Source: Saccoglossus kowalevskii | Taxonomy: Eukaryota; Hemichordata; Enteropneusta; Harrimaniidae | Length of the DNA stretch: 43,813 bases | Assembly (NCBI RefSeq): GCF_000003605.2 | Contig: NW_003109981.1 | Span: 118,433 to 162,245 of the forward strand | Direction: 5' to 3' | Part shown: positions 11,510 to 21,300 of the stretch, in pieces | Layout of the letters: each line of letters opens with the position of its first letter | Position numbering within the stretch: the stretch's first letter is position 1 | Made by a program: the position numbers and the translations under genes | The notes under the pieces: generated by a model | Databases searched by the model: none | What the model saw: the letters and a program-made list of their open reading frames with translations, nothing else | Told to the model about the DNA's origin: nothing

Positions 11510-14500
11510 CTACAATGAAACACAATAAGTACATTGGTTGGAACTATAGAATACTAAAATGGGAATACTATTATTGGCATAACAATATTATATGTTATTA
11601 TATAACTAAAATTGTCTTCATCATAATGTAATTGTCTTGAATCACACAAGCGAGATAATAATATAACATAAGGCACTGATAATATGTTGATTAGACTTCA
11701 GATAAAGAGCATTGTTTCTATACAATATCATGGCTAAGAGTGCAAATATTTATTTTCCCTCCCCACTCCACCCGAAAGCCATGGTAAAAACGTGTTCTCC
11801 CAAATGAGTCCGTGGTATTGACCTGAGTATTCAACAAAAACAGGTGCAGTGATAAATAAAAATATTAAAATCTCCATGAAGACTGATTAGCAGTGGGTGC
11901 TGTGAAAATGACAGAGTTGTATCTAACCCCAAAAGCAAATACAATGCGCCTAACACAATAATCCCATGATCCGTTAACACTACTTACGTATTTTATCGCT
12001 CATTGCACCCCCAAGTACAGCAGCACCATATGCTACGGCTTCATCGGGATTTATGTCACGAGATGCTTTTCTTCCATCGAAGAAGTCTTCCACTAATTGT
12101 TGTATTTTGGGAATACGAGTTGAGCCCCCAACCAGTACAATCTCATCAATCTCCGTTGCCGTCAAACCAGAATCATCTATAGCTTGTTTAACAGGACTTG
12201 TGGTTGAGAGAAATAAGTCCTGAAAAACCATTGAGAATAATTTACATATTCATAAACCTGTTACCCACAATGCAATTCGCCAATTACGTTATTGTTAAAG
12301 TTTGTCTTTAGTACGTCCGACCCTGCTATTACCTTGTTTAACTCTTCAAATTTTGATCTCGTTAAGGTTTCAGAGAAATCCTCTCCCTTGTGAAAAGAAT
12401 CAATGTCAATTCGAGTCTGCAATGCATTGCTCAGCATCCGCTTCCCCTTCTCAACGGCCCGACGCAGTTTTTGTATGGCACGCTGGTCACTGCTCACATC
12501 ATGTCCGGTCTTTTTCTGGTAGACATTAAGAAAGTGTTTGACAACACGTTGATCAAAATCCTCACCACCTGTATCAATACGAAACGTATAAACTTAGAGG
12601 CCAATGTAATCAAATTTCACATACATTGTCAGTAAATTTCGATTAACAAAGCAATGTGCACGTTCAGAAATTATCGCGCTTATTAGTTGGCATTGTTTAC
12701 ATAGAAACAGTGCTGTCTCGGTTGAAACACTGACCAATGTTAGATCATTACCTATAGGCTACAGCAAACGATACAAGTTTAAATTTAGTACCGGGTAGCA
12801 GATGTAAGAACTTTCTGGAGAAAAATTAGCACATTTGGTGAGTTGAATGAGTGTTTTTTAAACTGTTTATATTATTGGTACCGTCAGACAATTATATAAT
12901 TATTGACAAATATCTGATTAGCCTTAGTCTAGGTTACCTTCAGTAATATAATCGCATCTACTGTATCAAACAGTTTTAACTGCTCAGTGACGGGCATTTC
13001 ACTCAGGAGTGACAATTAATTGGTCACCATACTTCCACGTTTTTGGTGTGGTCGCGGGCTCGAATTTCCTGTGTTGCTTGTGTACATGTTCGTTTTTTAC
13101 CCGAATTTATATTCTATAGTTTTATTTTAGTGTAACCACATTGTGTTTTTATTATAACAACTCATCTTGGAAATTTATAATAAATTACATTAATAGTATT
13201 AAATTTTGTTTTATTGTGCTGTTTTGGTGGTCATCTGTTTACTTGTTACATTAATCCTAGTATTTCGGTAACTAGTGCATATCGTTAACACGATGTAAAT
13301 ATCGCTAGATGCATGGAGAAGTAGAATTGGCATATTTGTGCAGCCGGCATCAAGGTACGAGGAAAATATTGGGCATCGCCATCTTGATAGTATGATCAGC
13401 GCAGGTATCTTTCTGCGTACTGTCTGCTAAGATGTGGCGACGTTGAAGCTAATGCTGACGACGCAACGATCGTGGCCCAACTGAAGGAATTTATTGACTC
13501 CCGCATTTCTGTTGTTGAAAATTGAAGATAACCATGCAACTATTAATGTTAATATAAACGCAATTGAAGTAAAACTAACGCTAGCAAACGAGAGAATTTC
13601 TTCCCTGGAGGCAGAAAATGCTGAGCTAAAAAAATATCTGTCCTCAATGAATGCACAACTTTATCATCGCGATGGACAGAGCAAACGTAATAATTTTCTA
13701 CGGCATGGAGCAGTCTTACTAAAACGAATTCTTAAAAGTTTAAGAAAATAAAGTTCGGAACTTCATTGCAACAAAACTAGATATCGACGAAAAGAACATT
13801 CCAGATAGTTCACAGGTTGAAGACTAGGAGCAAACCCTAACCAATTATACCCGAGTTTTGTAAGTACAAGGACAGGAGCCGCGTACTCCAAGCAGATAGA
13901 AAACTAGAAGATTCTGATTACCGTGTGGAGGTACATTTATTGGATGGCGTACGTGATAGAAGGCGTCGACTATTTATACAATATTGTATAAATCTATCTA
14001 TAATTCTGTGACAGAGATAATGCCAGAATCAACTAATAGCATAGTGAGGGTTAAATGTGGTTTTAATATTCCTATATATATATTGGAATTTTATATTTTT
14101 CTCCAAAGGATTCATCCATTTATTCTAATGATTTGAATTCACAATTACTTGAGAATGGTATCTGTTGGTGCAAAATATCAAAGAAATTGTTCTTGTGTGG
14201 TGACTTCAATGCACGCACATGACACAAACCAGACTACATTTTACCTAACACATTTCTGCCAGTTTCTACGTTATATACTTTTGACGTTTCAGACTCAGTG
14301 ATCATTTGTCTACACGTTTTTGTCAGGACGAGTCAGTAAATGCATATAGTCATTTGTTACTTGATTTCTGTATACATACCAATTTTAAAATTGTAAATAG
14401 CAGACTATTTGATGACTTTCAAATTGGCCACTGCACATTCAGTAAAAAGAAAATGAAATTTTTAGACGCTGCAAAACAGCCGAATTCTAAATATTTTTGG

Positions 14501-17500
14501 TCTTTACGTAACCAAAAAAAATACTTCTAAGCCCGGTATTCCAGCTGAGTACTGGTATAATTACTTCTCAAACTTATTTGTTGATAAAGAAAGTCCTGTT
14601 CCTCCTGAAATTGATGAGTTTTATGTTAATGTTATGCTAATGATTCTGATGGTCTGTATGATATCATGGTTGTCAATAGTGATAGTCTGGATAGTGCAAT
14701 TACCCTTGAGGAAGTTGAACAAAGCATTTCAAATCTAAAATCAAATTATTAATCTGGGGTTGATGGAATTTGGAGACTGGTGAATTTCTCGAGTTATGGG
14801 CCAGGAGTCTTATTCCCTTTGCATAAAAAGGGGCAAAAAATAGTGACAATAATTAGGGATAAATATATATATATATAAGTTATTTTGTGATGTTATTTCT
14901 AATATATATTGTCCAGATGGCTTGAAGCAAATAGTCATATAGTTTAGCAGCAATCTGCCATTGACAACTTGTATATTCTGCAATATGCAATTACTAGGTA
15001 TCTGCCTCTTCAGGGTAGATTGTATTGTGCTTTTGATTTCCAGAAAGCGTTTGACACCATAAAGCACTACTTATTATTTGTCAAGCTTACACAGGTTAAA
15101 GGGTAAACTATTGTGTGTAATTTACTCAATGTAAAATCCTGTATTCGTTTACATGAGGGGCATCACAGATTATTTTAATTGTAGCATTGGGGTTCAGCAA
15201 AGTAGTATTTTATCTCAAGTTTTGTTCACATTTTTTGTTAATGACCTAGAAACTCGCATTGAACACCATCACTCTGGAATTTACAATGCTGCGTTAAAGC
15301 TTTATTATTTACTTTTTGCAGATGACCACGTTCTTTTTAGCAGCACAGTAATAGGTATCTAACGCCATTTAAATAACTTGTCCTGTTATGCTTGTAAATG
15401 AAAATTAACAGTAAATACAAACAAAACTAAAATTATGATCTTTCGGAAAAGTGGAAGGTTAAAAAAACTCTGAAAAGTGGGTTTTTAATGGGTCTAAATT
15501 TGATGCCTGTCAAGTTTCCTTCTTTAGGTCTGTGGTACCAAGCGCAGAAGAGTCTGGCGACTCAAGCTAATAAAGCCCTATTTGTTGTAAAACAGTCTTT
15601 ACTGAAGTTTGGTTGTCTAGATCCAAATGAGACCTTTACAATATTTGATGCTAAAATATTAACAATCATTACGTACGGCTGTGAAATTTGGGGGTTTCAT
15701 GATGGCAATGACATTGAGGCCCTACACAACATTTTTTGTCATTTTGTCCCGGGGTTCCTACAAATGCTTCAAATGTAGCAGTTCAGACGAGCTTGGTCGT
15801 TATTCACTTCTTGTAGACCTGTCAAAATTGTGAAGTATTGGTTGAGCCTCTTATCAATGCCTGATAGTCGTATTGCACATCGATATCATTTTTATAAGTA
15901 TTAATGTGATGAGGCAGAACAGGGGAAACAATGATGGGCTTTGAAAGTTAAGAACATGTTATTTAGATTAGGGATGGGGGAGCTTAGATCAATCAAGGGG
16001 TCGGTAATGCTATTAATTTGTTAAGGCAGAAATGTTGGGATATGAATATACAAGATTGGCAATCTATTGTTCAGTCATTATCCAAATTAAGCACTTAAGT
16101 CAAGTTTAAATTCAATTTTGGCCTAAAAAAGTACCTCCTGTGTCTTGATCAAATGCACCTCAGAAAGTCTTTGTCAAAATTACGGATTTCTGCTCATAAT
16201 CTTAAAACAGGTCGCCACAAAAATATTCCTAGGGAGTTCAGAATTTGTGAATGTTGTAGACCTACCAATACTAAAATTGAGGATGAATCCCATTTTTGTC
16301 TGATATGCCATATCTCCAGTAAATATATTCTAAATACTATTATGAACACCCATCCCACTTGAAATTTTCTTTTGTTGATGTAATCCAATAACGCAACTGT
16401 TCTGCGCAACCTCGCTAAATTTATCTGTCTTGCAATGGAAAAAAAGCAAGCATTTTATCTTAATTGCCTGAATTAGTGGGCGTTTGTGGTTCTACACTAC
16501 TAACTCAAGCCAGACTTTGTTTCGCGAGTTTTTATAAAGCAATTTTTTTGAGGAGGGCGGAAAAAAAATAAAATTAATCCTTTTTTTTCATTAGATTTGT
16601 GTGATTCTCAAAGAATTGTAAGTGAGATCATTGATCGGAGAGAAGTAATGAAATCAAATTTTATTCCATGTATAACCTTGTTTCTCATCTGCCCGAGACG
16701 TCGGTACTTTGATCATCATACTCCCACGAAAATGCAACTTGGATTTGTTATGCGGCGGGCGGTAAAATAATGAAGATAAAAATAATATTTTATTAGCATT
16801 TTTGTTGCGCTTACAAGTCGGCGGGCGCGAGAAATTACGCTGAAATAAAATTATATTTTTATTTCATTTTCGGTTCCTGTTCATTCGGCGGGTTCGCGAA
16901 ACAAGGGATAATAAAAGTCTGGCCTCAATTATATTTATTTTATTTCTTGAGTGTCAGAATTTTTCATGTACGTATTTATTGTATGATGTGATTGTACTTA
17001 TTTTGGGCCAATGGCATGCAGTACTTGAATAAACTAAACTATTAATAATATATGTATAGCTAATTAGTATTTAGACAATGTGACTTACGCAACACCACAC
17101 ATTACAGTACATTGGATGGAAGGAAGTCACTATAAATGATTATTCCGCAATTATTTAGCAGCAACAATCGTTATTGCGTTAGACACAGTGTTCCAGTACA
17201 CACTCATTTTGAATGTACACTATTCATTTAAATGTATTCATGCTGTACAATTGTATCTTACCAAGGTGAGTATTACCATTTGTGGCAAGTACAGTAAATT
17301 CGCTATGGCTGATTGTCAAAATGGATACATCGAAAGTCCCACCTCCAAGGTCGAAAACAAATATGTTTTTTACACCCTCTTTCTTGTCCAGGCCGTAAGC
17401 AATAGCCGCTGCTGTTCTGTTAGATAGAAATAGTAAATTGTGAATAGAATAGAATAGAATAGAATAGAATAGAATAGAATAGAATAGAATAGAATAGAAT

Positions 17501-18744
17501 AGAATAGAATAGAATAGAATACTCACGGCTCATTTACAAGTCTTGCAATACGGAGACCAGCTATTTTGCCGGCGTGTATGGTTGCCATTCGCTGTGCGTC
17601 AGTGAAATAGGCCGGTACAGTCACTACTGCATCTCGGACTGACTTCCCTATATAGCTTTCAGCAATTTGCTTCATCTCACCCAAAACCATAGCACTGATC
17701 TCTTCCGCTGCGAACACTTTTATTTCGTCACCTACTTTGACTTCAATGTGTGGTTTGTTTTGTTGGTTGATCACCTGTGATATATTAATTCACCGCAAAT
17801 CCGAACAACGTATTTGTTATTGCATATTAACATCACACGCTATCGATTTACATCAAGAAATAAAGCTATACGAATAACTTCAATAGCCCACAACACTTTA
17901 TAAGCTTCCTTAACGAGTGGTGTTGAATACGCAAATGCCGCCAAGGGCGAGAGTGCCACGAGAATTGCATTCTCTTCCATTATTGCGTCCACTACTATAA
18001 CCAAAGTTTTTTTGGAATAAAAGACACGAGAAGTGTCTTAATAAAATTCAAAAGGCAACAATATAATACACTCGCGCACATTGGACTATGCCAGATAATA
18101 ATATACTCCATGTATTTCTTAACAAAACAACTTACTTTGAATGGCAAATGTTTAATATCTTCTTGCACTGATGAGTCGTCCCAAAGACGTCCTATCAGTC
18201 GTTTTACGTTAAATATAGTGTTCTTGGGGTTCAGTGTCAGTTGGTTATGGGCGCCATCACCGACAAGACGATCTCCCAGTGTTGTGAAAGAAACATAGGA
18301 GGGCGTGATGCGGTTACCTTGGTTATTAGCAATGATATCGACACGACCAAATTCTTGCAATTCACGGTAAATTCCAACACTAAAACAAATCACAATGCAG
18401 GTAGTTATAGAATAATAATAGTTCCAAGATTTCATTTAGTAAGTAACATGATGCGTGCTGTCAAAACAACATGTATAGTTCAAAATGGATCATAAAAATG
18501 CATATAAATCTAATATTTCCAGTTTTATTTATTGACTTTTACATGAAACAGTTTAATGCAATGGTAACGCAATTCGAAGGTTAAAATTATCGTCATGGTG
18601 CTCGTCATTACATGACGTCACCTAAAACACTTACCACGAGTAAATTGTTCCAAGGTCAATACCAATCACATTCGTTTCCGTGCTACTAATGACGTCATTC
18701 AGGGAAGTGACTAGGCACAGGACGAACAGCCAGTAAGTACCCAT
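10836..18744 (-). CDS. HSPA5: HSPA5/BiP-like ER Hsp70 chaperone, seven coding exons
   Basis: An ATP-dependent Hsp70 of the ER lumen; the BiP family binds unfolded secretory proteins with J-domain cofactors. Coding exons: 18744-18635, 18379-18136, 17774-17527, 17416-17262, 12568-12333, 12219-11988 and 11509-10836. All introns are GT-AG and all phases agree, giving 1899 nt and 632 residues. A hydrophobic signal peptide covers residues 1-20. The nucleotide-binding domain follows (GIDLGT 28-33, Lys96, Glu200, DLGGGTFD 223-230, VGGSTRIP 361-368), then the linker DLVLVDV (410-416), substrate-binding domain and helical lid. Oddities: Ile34 replaces the second phosphate-loop Thr, DAG is HAG (His185), GDTH is GNTH, and the protein ends RVEL without the usual acidic tail and KDEL. 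BiP is usually about 650 residues. It may be a divergent paralogue. Start chosen because it opens the signal peptide. Confidence 0.93.
11988..12219 (-). CDS. HSPA5: HSPA5-like exon 6: third Hsp70 signature
   Basis: Encodes residues 332-409. Contains the third Hsp70 signature [18 protein letters not shown] and [17 protein letters not shown]. The acceptor is TTTTTCAG and the donor GTAAGT. The segment before the linker (SDKIR) is shorter and more basic than the SGDQDTG seen in BiP. Confidence 0.92.
12333..12568 (-). CDS. HSPA5: HSPA5-like exon 5: ATPase lobe II helices
   Basis: Encodes residues 253-331. It opens [14 protein letters not shown] and continues through [14 protein letters not shown] and [18 protein letters not shown]. 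The start was placed by the acceptor ATACAG and by completing the split Gly codon from exon 4. The donor is GTAATA. Confidence 0.92.
13440..13985 (+). pseudogene. LINE ORF1 pseudogene (coiled-coil nucleic-acid-binding protein)
   Basis: The frame [20 protein letters not shown] leads through a stop into a heptad-rich stretch ([20 protein letters not shown]) at about 13580-13645. A basic segment, [11 protein letters not shown], follows. After a frameshift, [20 protein letters not shown] matches the RNA-binding region of L1-like ORF1 proteins. Such proteins coat the element RNA. Stops break it. Confidence 0.75.
14070..16480 (+). pseudogene. LINE ORF2 pseudogene (endonuclease and reverse transcriptase)
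   Basis: Successive frames give an endonuclease block ([11 protein letters not shown], about 14190-14220, then [20 protein letters not shown]), a jump into the pre-RT linker ([13 protein letters not shown]), and RT blocks: [15 protein letters not shown] near 15027-15065, [20 protein letters not shown], and [10 protein letters not shown] near 15308-15340, where FADD is the catalytic box. The C-terminal part includes [21 protein letters not shown] and a cysteine/histidine-containing region at 16153-16362 ([13 protein letters not shown]). Missing segments and stops exclude an intact product. Confidence 0.82.
16509..16923. mobile_element. 415-bp TIR element (MITE-like) with 5-bp target duplication
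   Basis: The left end reads GCCAGACTTTGTTTCGCGAG. The right end, reverse-complemented, begins GCCAGACTTT and, after an 11-base insertion, continues TTGTTTCGCGAA. CTCAA flanks both sides directly (16504-16508 and 16924-16928). No reading frame lies inside. Direct internal motifs of the form GGCGGGCG or GGCGGGTT followed by A/T-rich sequence recur three or four times. A non-autonomous DNA transposon is the best explanation; I cannot place it in a superfamily. Confidence 0.75.
17262..17416 (-). CDS. HSPA5: HSPA5-like exon 4: second phosphate-binding motif
   Basis: Encodes residues 201-253. Contains [14 protein letters not shown] and the Hsp70 signature [15 protein letters not shown] with Asp223, Thr228 and Asp230, the residues that coordinate magnesium and phosphate in characterised Hsp70s. 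The following TNGNTHLG has Asn where BiP has Asp. The donor GTAAGA opens the 4.7-kb intron that holds the LINE. Confidence 0.92.
17442..17520 (-). repeat. (ATTCT)n pentanucleotide microsatellite in intron 3
   Basis: Fifteen perfect AGAAT units plus a partial unit on the plus strand, read as ATTCT in the gene's sense. They fill most of a 110-base intron (17417-17526). The tract starts right after the donor hexamer and stops about 25 bases short of the acceptor AG, where the polypyrimidine tract and branch site must fit. Confidence 0.97.
17527..17774 (-). CDS. HSPA5: HSPA5-like exon 3: ATPase subdomain with catalytic Glu
   Basis: Encodes residues 119 to 201 (the last codon is split). Contains [20 protein letters not shown], the strand [13 protein letters not shown] and the conserved NEP with Glu200. 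The Asp of the usual DAG motif is His185. The donor is GTGAGT, and the ATTCT repeat begins immediately after it. Confidence 0.92.
18136..18379 (-). CDS. HSPA5: HSPA5-like exon 2: ATPase subdomain I
   Basis: Encodes residues 37-118. The acceptor follows a TTTGTTTTAG tract and the donor is GTAAGT. It carries the BiP-type phrase [15 protein letters not shown] and the catalytic lysine Lys96 in NVKRLIGR. It ends in the conserved LPFK at phase 0. Confidence 0.92.
18613..18697 (-). promoter_or_regulatory. Two CRE/ATF-type TGACGTCA palindromes
   Basis: Perfect TGACGTCA octamers lie at 18613-18620 (intron 1) and 18690-18697 (exon 1), 77 bases apart and both within about 130 bases of the start codon. 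Such sites bind CREB/ATF proteins in animals, and BiP genes are often induced by ATF factors. Function here is inference. I did not see a canonical ER-stress element upstream by eye. Confidence 0.35.
18635..18744 (-). CDS. HSPA5: HSPA5-like exon 1: signal peptide and phosphate loop
   Basis: Encodes residues 1-36 plus two bases of Cys37: signal peptide [20 protein letters not shown], then the start of the ATPase fold with GIDLGTIYS. The donor is GTAAGT at 18634-18629. A TGACGTCA palindrome lies in the coding sequence at 18690-18697. On the minus strand, an AG preceded by a T-rich tract at 18790-18789 could mark a 5'-UTR intron, so the transcription start is not fixed. Confidence 0.9.
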
Positions 18745-20599
18745 ATTTGTAGTTAAGTGGATCGAACAAATAGAGGTGATTTCACTATCTGAAAATTAAA
18801 AAAATGTCTGCATGTTTACGTATGCCTTCAGATGGTAAATGTAGTATGCTGTTAAAGATCATTAGTTTAACTCACTACCCTTGCAGAATGGCGATTCGAT
18901 TTCGAAAGCGTCAAAAAATATACACATTTGTGAAGAAAACATTCTGTTATATTTCTTGATACTGACCGAACACGAATATGGCCAATGTTATTACGGAGTT
19001 TCCCTTCCTAAAATGTCTGGAGTAAAGCAACTCGGGCCAAGTGTCTTGTATTCACATGTAGCTAATACGACTTTTCAGTGATAGCGTGCATGACAAGAGT
19101 TTCGTCTTGATGGAGCGGGTCTCACAGTTTGTGTTTGGTTAGAATAAGTGATAGGGTGACATAAGTCACTTCTAGACCAAAATGTGTCCAGTCTTTTGTT
19201 TAGAAGGGATAGATGTGATGGTTAGTAGAAAGGTCCAACAATGGCAGTAACACTTGGGTCCATTTTTAGCAGTTATATTTCCCTGTGTTTCCGTATTAAA
19301 AACAGGGGTGTTAGTTCCATAAAGTTTTAAATTTTTTCTTGGGTTGCTGTGAGGAAACGTTTTCCTAGTCTACTCTCCAGAGGGCGGAGGGCAACTTTCC
19401 CCACAACACCTGTGTCGAGACACCAGTACTATTTCCAATGTACTGGAAGTGAATCAACGCCGACTTGAATGTCCGAGGTTTTCTATCATTACGACGATAC
19501 CATTACACAACCTGGGACACAAACTCCACTTCAGATTAATATCACTTTCTCTTACACAATAGGTCATTCTTAAATATTAGAAACTCAATCTATTGTCTAG
19601 CCCACATGTTACAAAACTAATAGACGTGAAAAATCATTTGTGTGTTGTGCGTGTATATTTTCCATATTATTTTTTATATTTCGGCTATATCACTGTCAAC
19701 ATACATTGGTTATCAACACATTGTCATCATACTCACTTTTGAGGCAGTTTCGGACTTAAAGTGTCAACATAAACCCTCAAGTCACTAATCCTAAATATTT
19801 CGCTACTTGGCTTTTATCCACTAAAATTACATGAAACTGATAATAATAATGACAATAATATTTACCAGTATAAAAATGTCCCATGGGTTTTATTAGGAGT
19901 AGCCATTTCCAACGTACTATTTAGGTCATAAACTCTCCTCTGAATGCATTTTTCCTAGGCCAGTCTGTCCGAAAAATAGTCTATTTCGAGAAATGTAGGG
20001 ATAGTACCGTCGGAATATATTCAATTTTTCGACTATTGCAAGCTCGCTGCACGAGTCTCATGTCAAATTTCTCTGACACAAAAAAACTGTATGTACTACT
20101 CTCATAGAAATTGTCCTCCCCAGTTCATACCCACCACTCACAACACCATGTATACATAACAAAAATTATCAAAATCTGCATGCTAACTAAGTTTTCAATC
20201 TGGTGAAAATAGCAGTCTACAAAACTTAACTAACATTTCAGATAATCTGTTCATTCTGATCCATCTGATCAAGCGAATCCACATGTATTTCAGTCCAACA
20301 TTTGAATTTAGCGAGAACGGGACTCTGGCTAAAAAGGCTAAACAACTTAGAATACTACTACATCATTCCTATACAATAACATGTCATTGAAAATTACACA
20401 GTCCCCGTTAAATTTTTGAAAGTTCTCTTTAAGATCGTCATATTGAAGCGGAGGGGTTGTCGCGAGCGTGTCCTTGAAACTTGAGTCCCAAGTGGCGTAT
20501 ACAACAGATTGTTTATTTACATCAAATTTGGACATGTGTTGCGTGACGACCCCTCCGGTTTAAGACATAGCAAAGAATAACATAGATCACAAGTCAAAG
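18745..20599. other. 5' flank of the HSPA5-like gene, no other gene seen
   Basis: Upstream region of the minus-strand chaperone gene. I see no exon and no strong CpG-rich block. Short frames at 18881-19081 and 20347-20535 resemble nothing known to me. The promoter of the HSPA5-like gene should lie in the part nearest 18745. Confidence 0.4.
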
Positions 20600-21300
20600 C
20601 ATGTCCAAGTTATCACATTTTAAACAAACAAGATGGCTGCCAGTCGGCCATATTTTATCAAAATGCAAATTGAATTGACATGTACATGTATCCATTTATG
20701 CTATGCTAAATTTCAATGAAAATGATACATGGGTGACAGAGATATAATAATATGACCAAAAATAAAAACAGCCATCATTCGGCCATATTTGATCTGATTA
20801 TGAAACAAACTGACATGTATAATGTATGTGCCAAATACGAATGAAAATGGTACATACATTTTGGAAAGTAGTAAGGCCAAAAAGTCAGATGGCTGTCAAT
20901 CGGCCATCCTTGATCCGATTGTGGAACAAATTGTCATGGTCATGTATCCTAATATGTATAAAGTATGTGCCAAATTTGAATGCCAACTGACAAAGCATGT
21001 CCAAGATAACAAATTTAAAAAAACAAACAAGATGCCTGCCAGTCGGCAATCTTTGATCCAATTGCGAAAGAAATTGTCATGGACATGTATCCTAACATGT
21101 ATAATCTATGTACCAAATTTGAATGAAAACTAACAAAGCAGTCGGCCATTTTGAATCGAATCGCGAAACCACTGCATGTGCATATGTCCCACATAAAGTA
21201 CGAGGCACATGCAAAGAGTGAACGAAATCGGTCCAAAGGATTCTGAAATATGACTACGGACGAACGGATGGAGGGACGGACGGACGGACTGAGACGGGGA
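20600..21300 (+). repeat. Degenerate tandem repeat, units of about 110-145 bp, with GGAC-rich end
   Basis: Four to five diverged units each contain a block like GGCTGCCAGTCGGCCATA, then TTGATCCGATTG..GAAA, then an ATGTATCCTAA-type block and a TGTGCCAAATTTGAATGA block. Recognisable unit cores lie near 20635, 20775, 20890, 21035 and 21140. The array ends in a short GGAC/GGAT run (21255-21290). Open frames here are by-products of the repeat. Confidence 0.8.

Larger units (their letters stand above)
13300..17045 (+). mobile_element. Second decayed LINE, antisense in intron 4 of the HSPA5-like gene
   Basis: A longer non-LTR element in plus orientation, opposite to its host gene. It holds a coiled-coil ORF1, parts of an endonuclease, a reverse transcriptase and a C-terminal region, and ends near TTGAATAAACT about 17030-17045. 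Frameshifts, stops and apparent internal deletions have inactivated it. A 415-base TIR element interrupts its 3' part. The 5' limit is uncertain; a segment reading CATCGCCATCTTG near 13374 may be its 5' UTR. Confidence 0.82.

Noticed and set aside
17224-17526. Minus-strand frame beginning with repeated SILFY units joined to Hsp70 sequence
   Set aside because: The repetitive part is translation of the intronic ATTCT microsatellite; the real exon starts after the acceptor at 17417.
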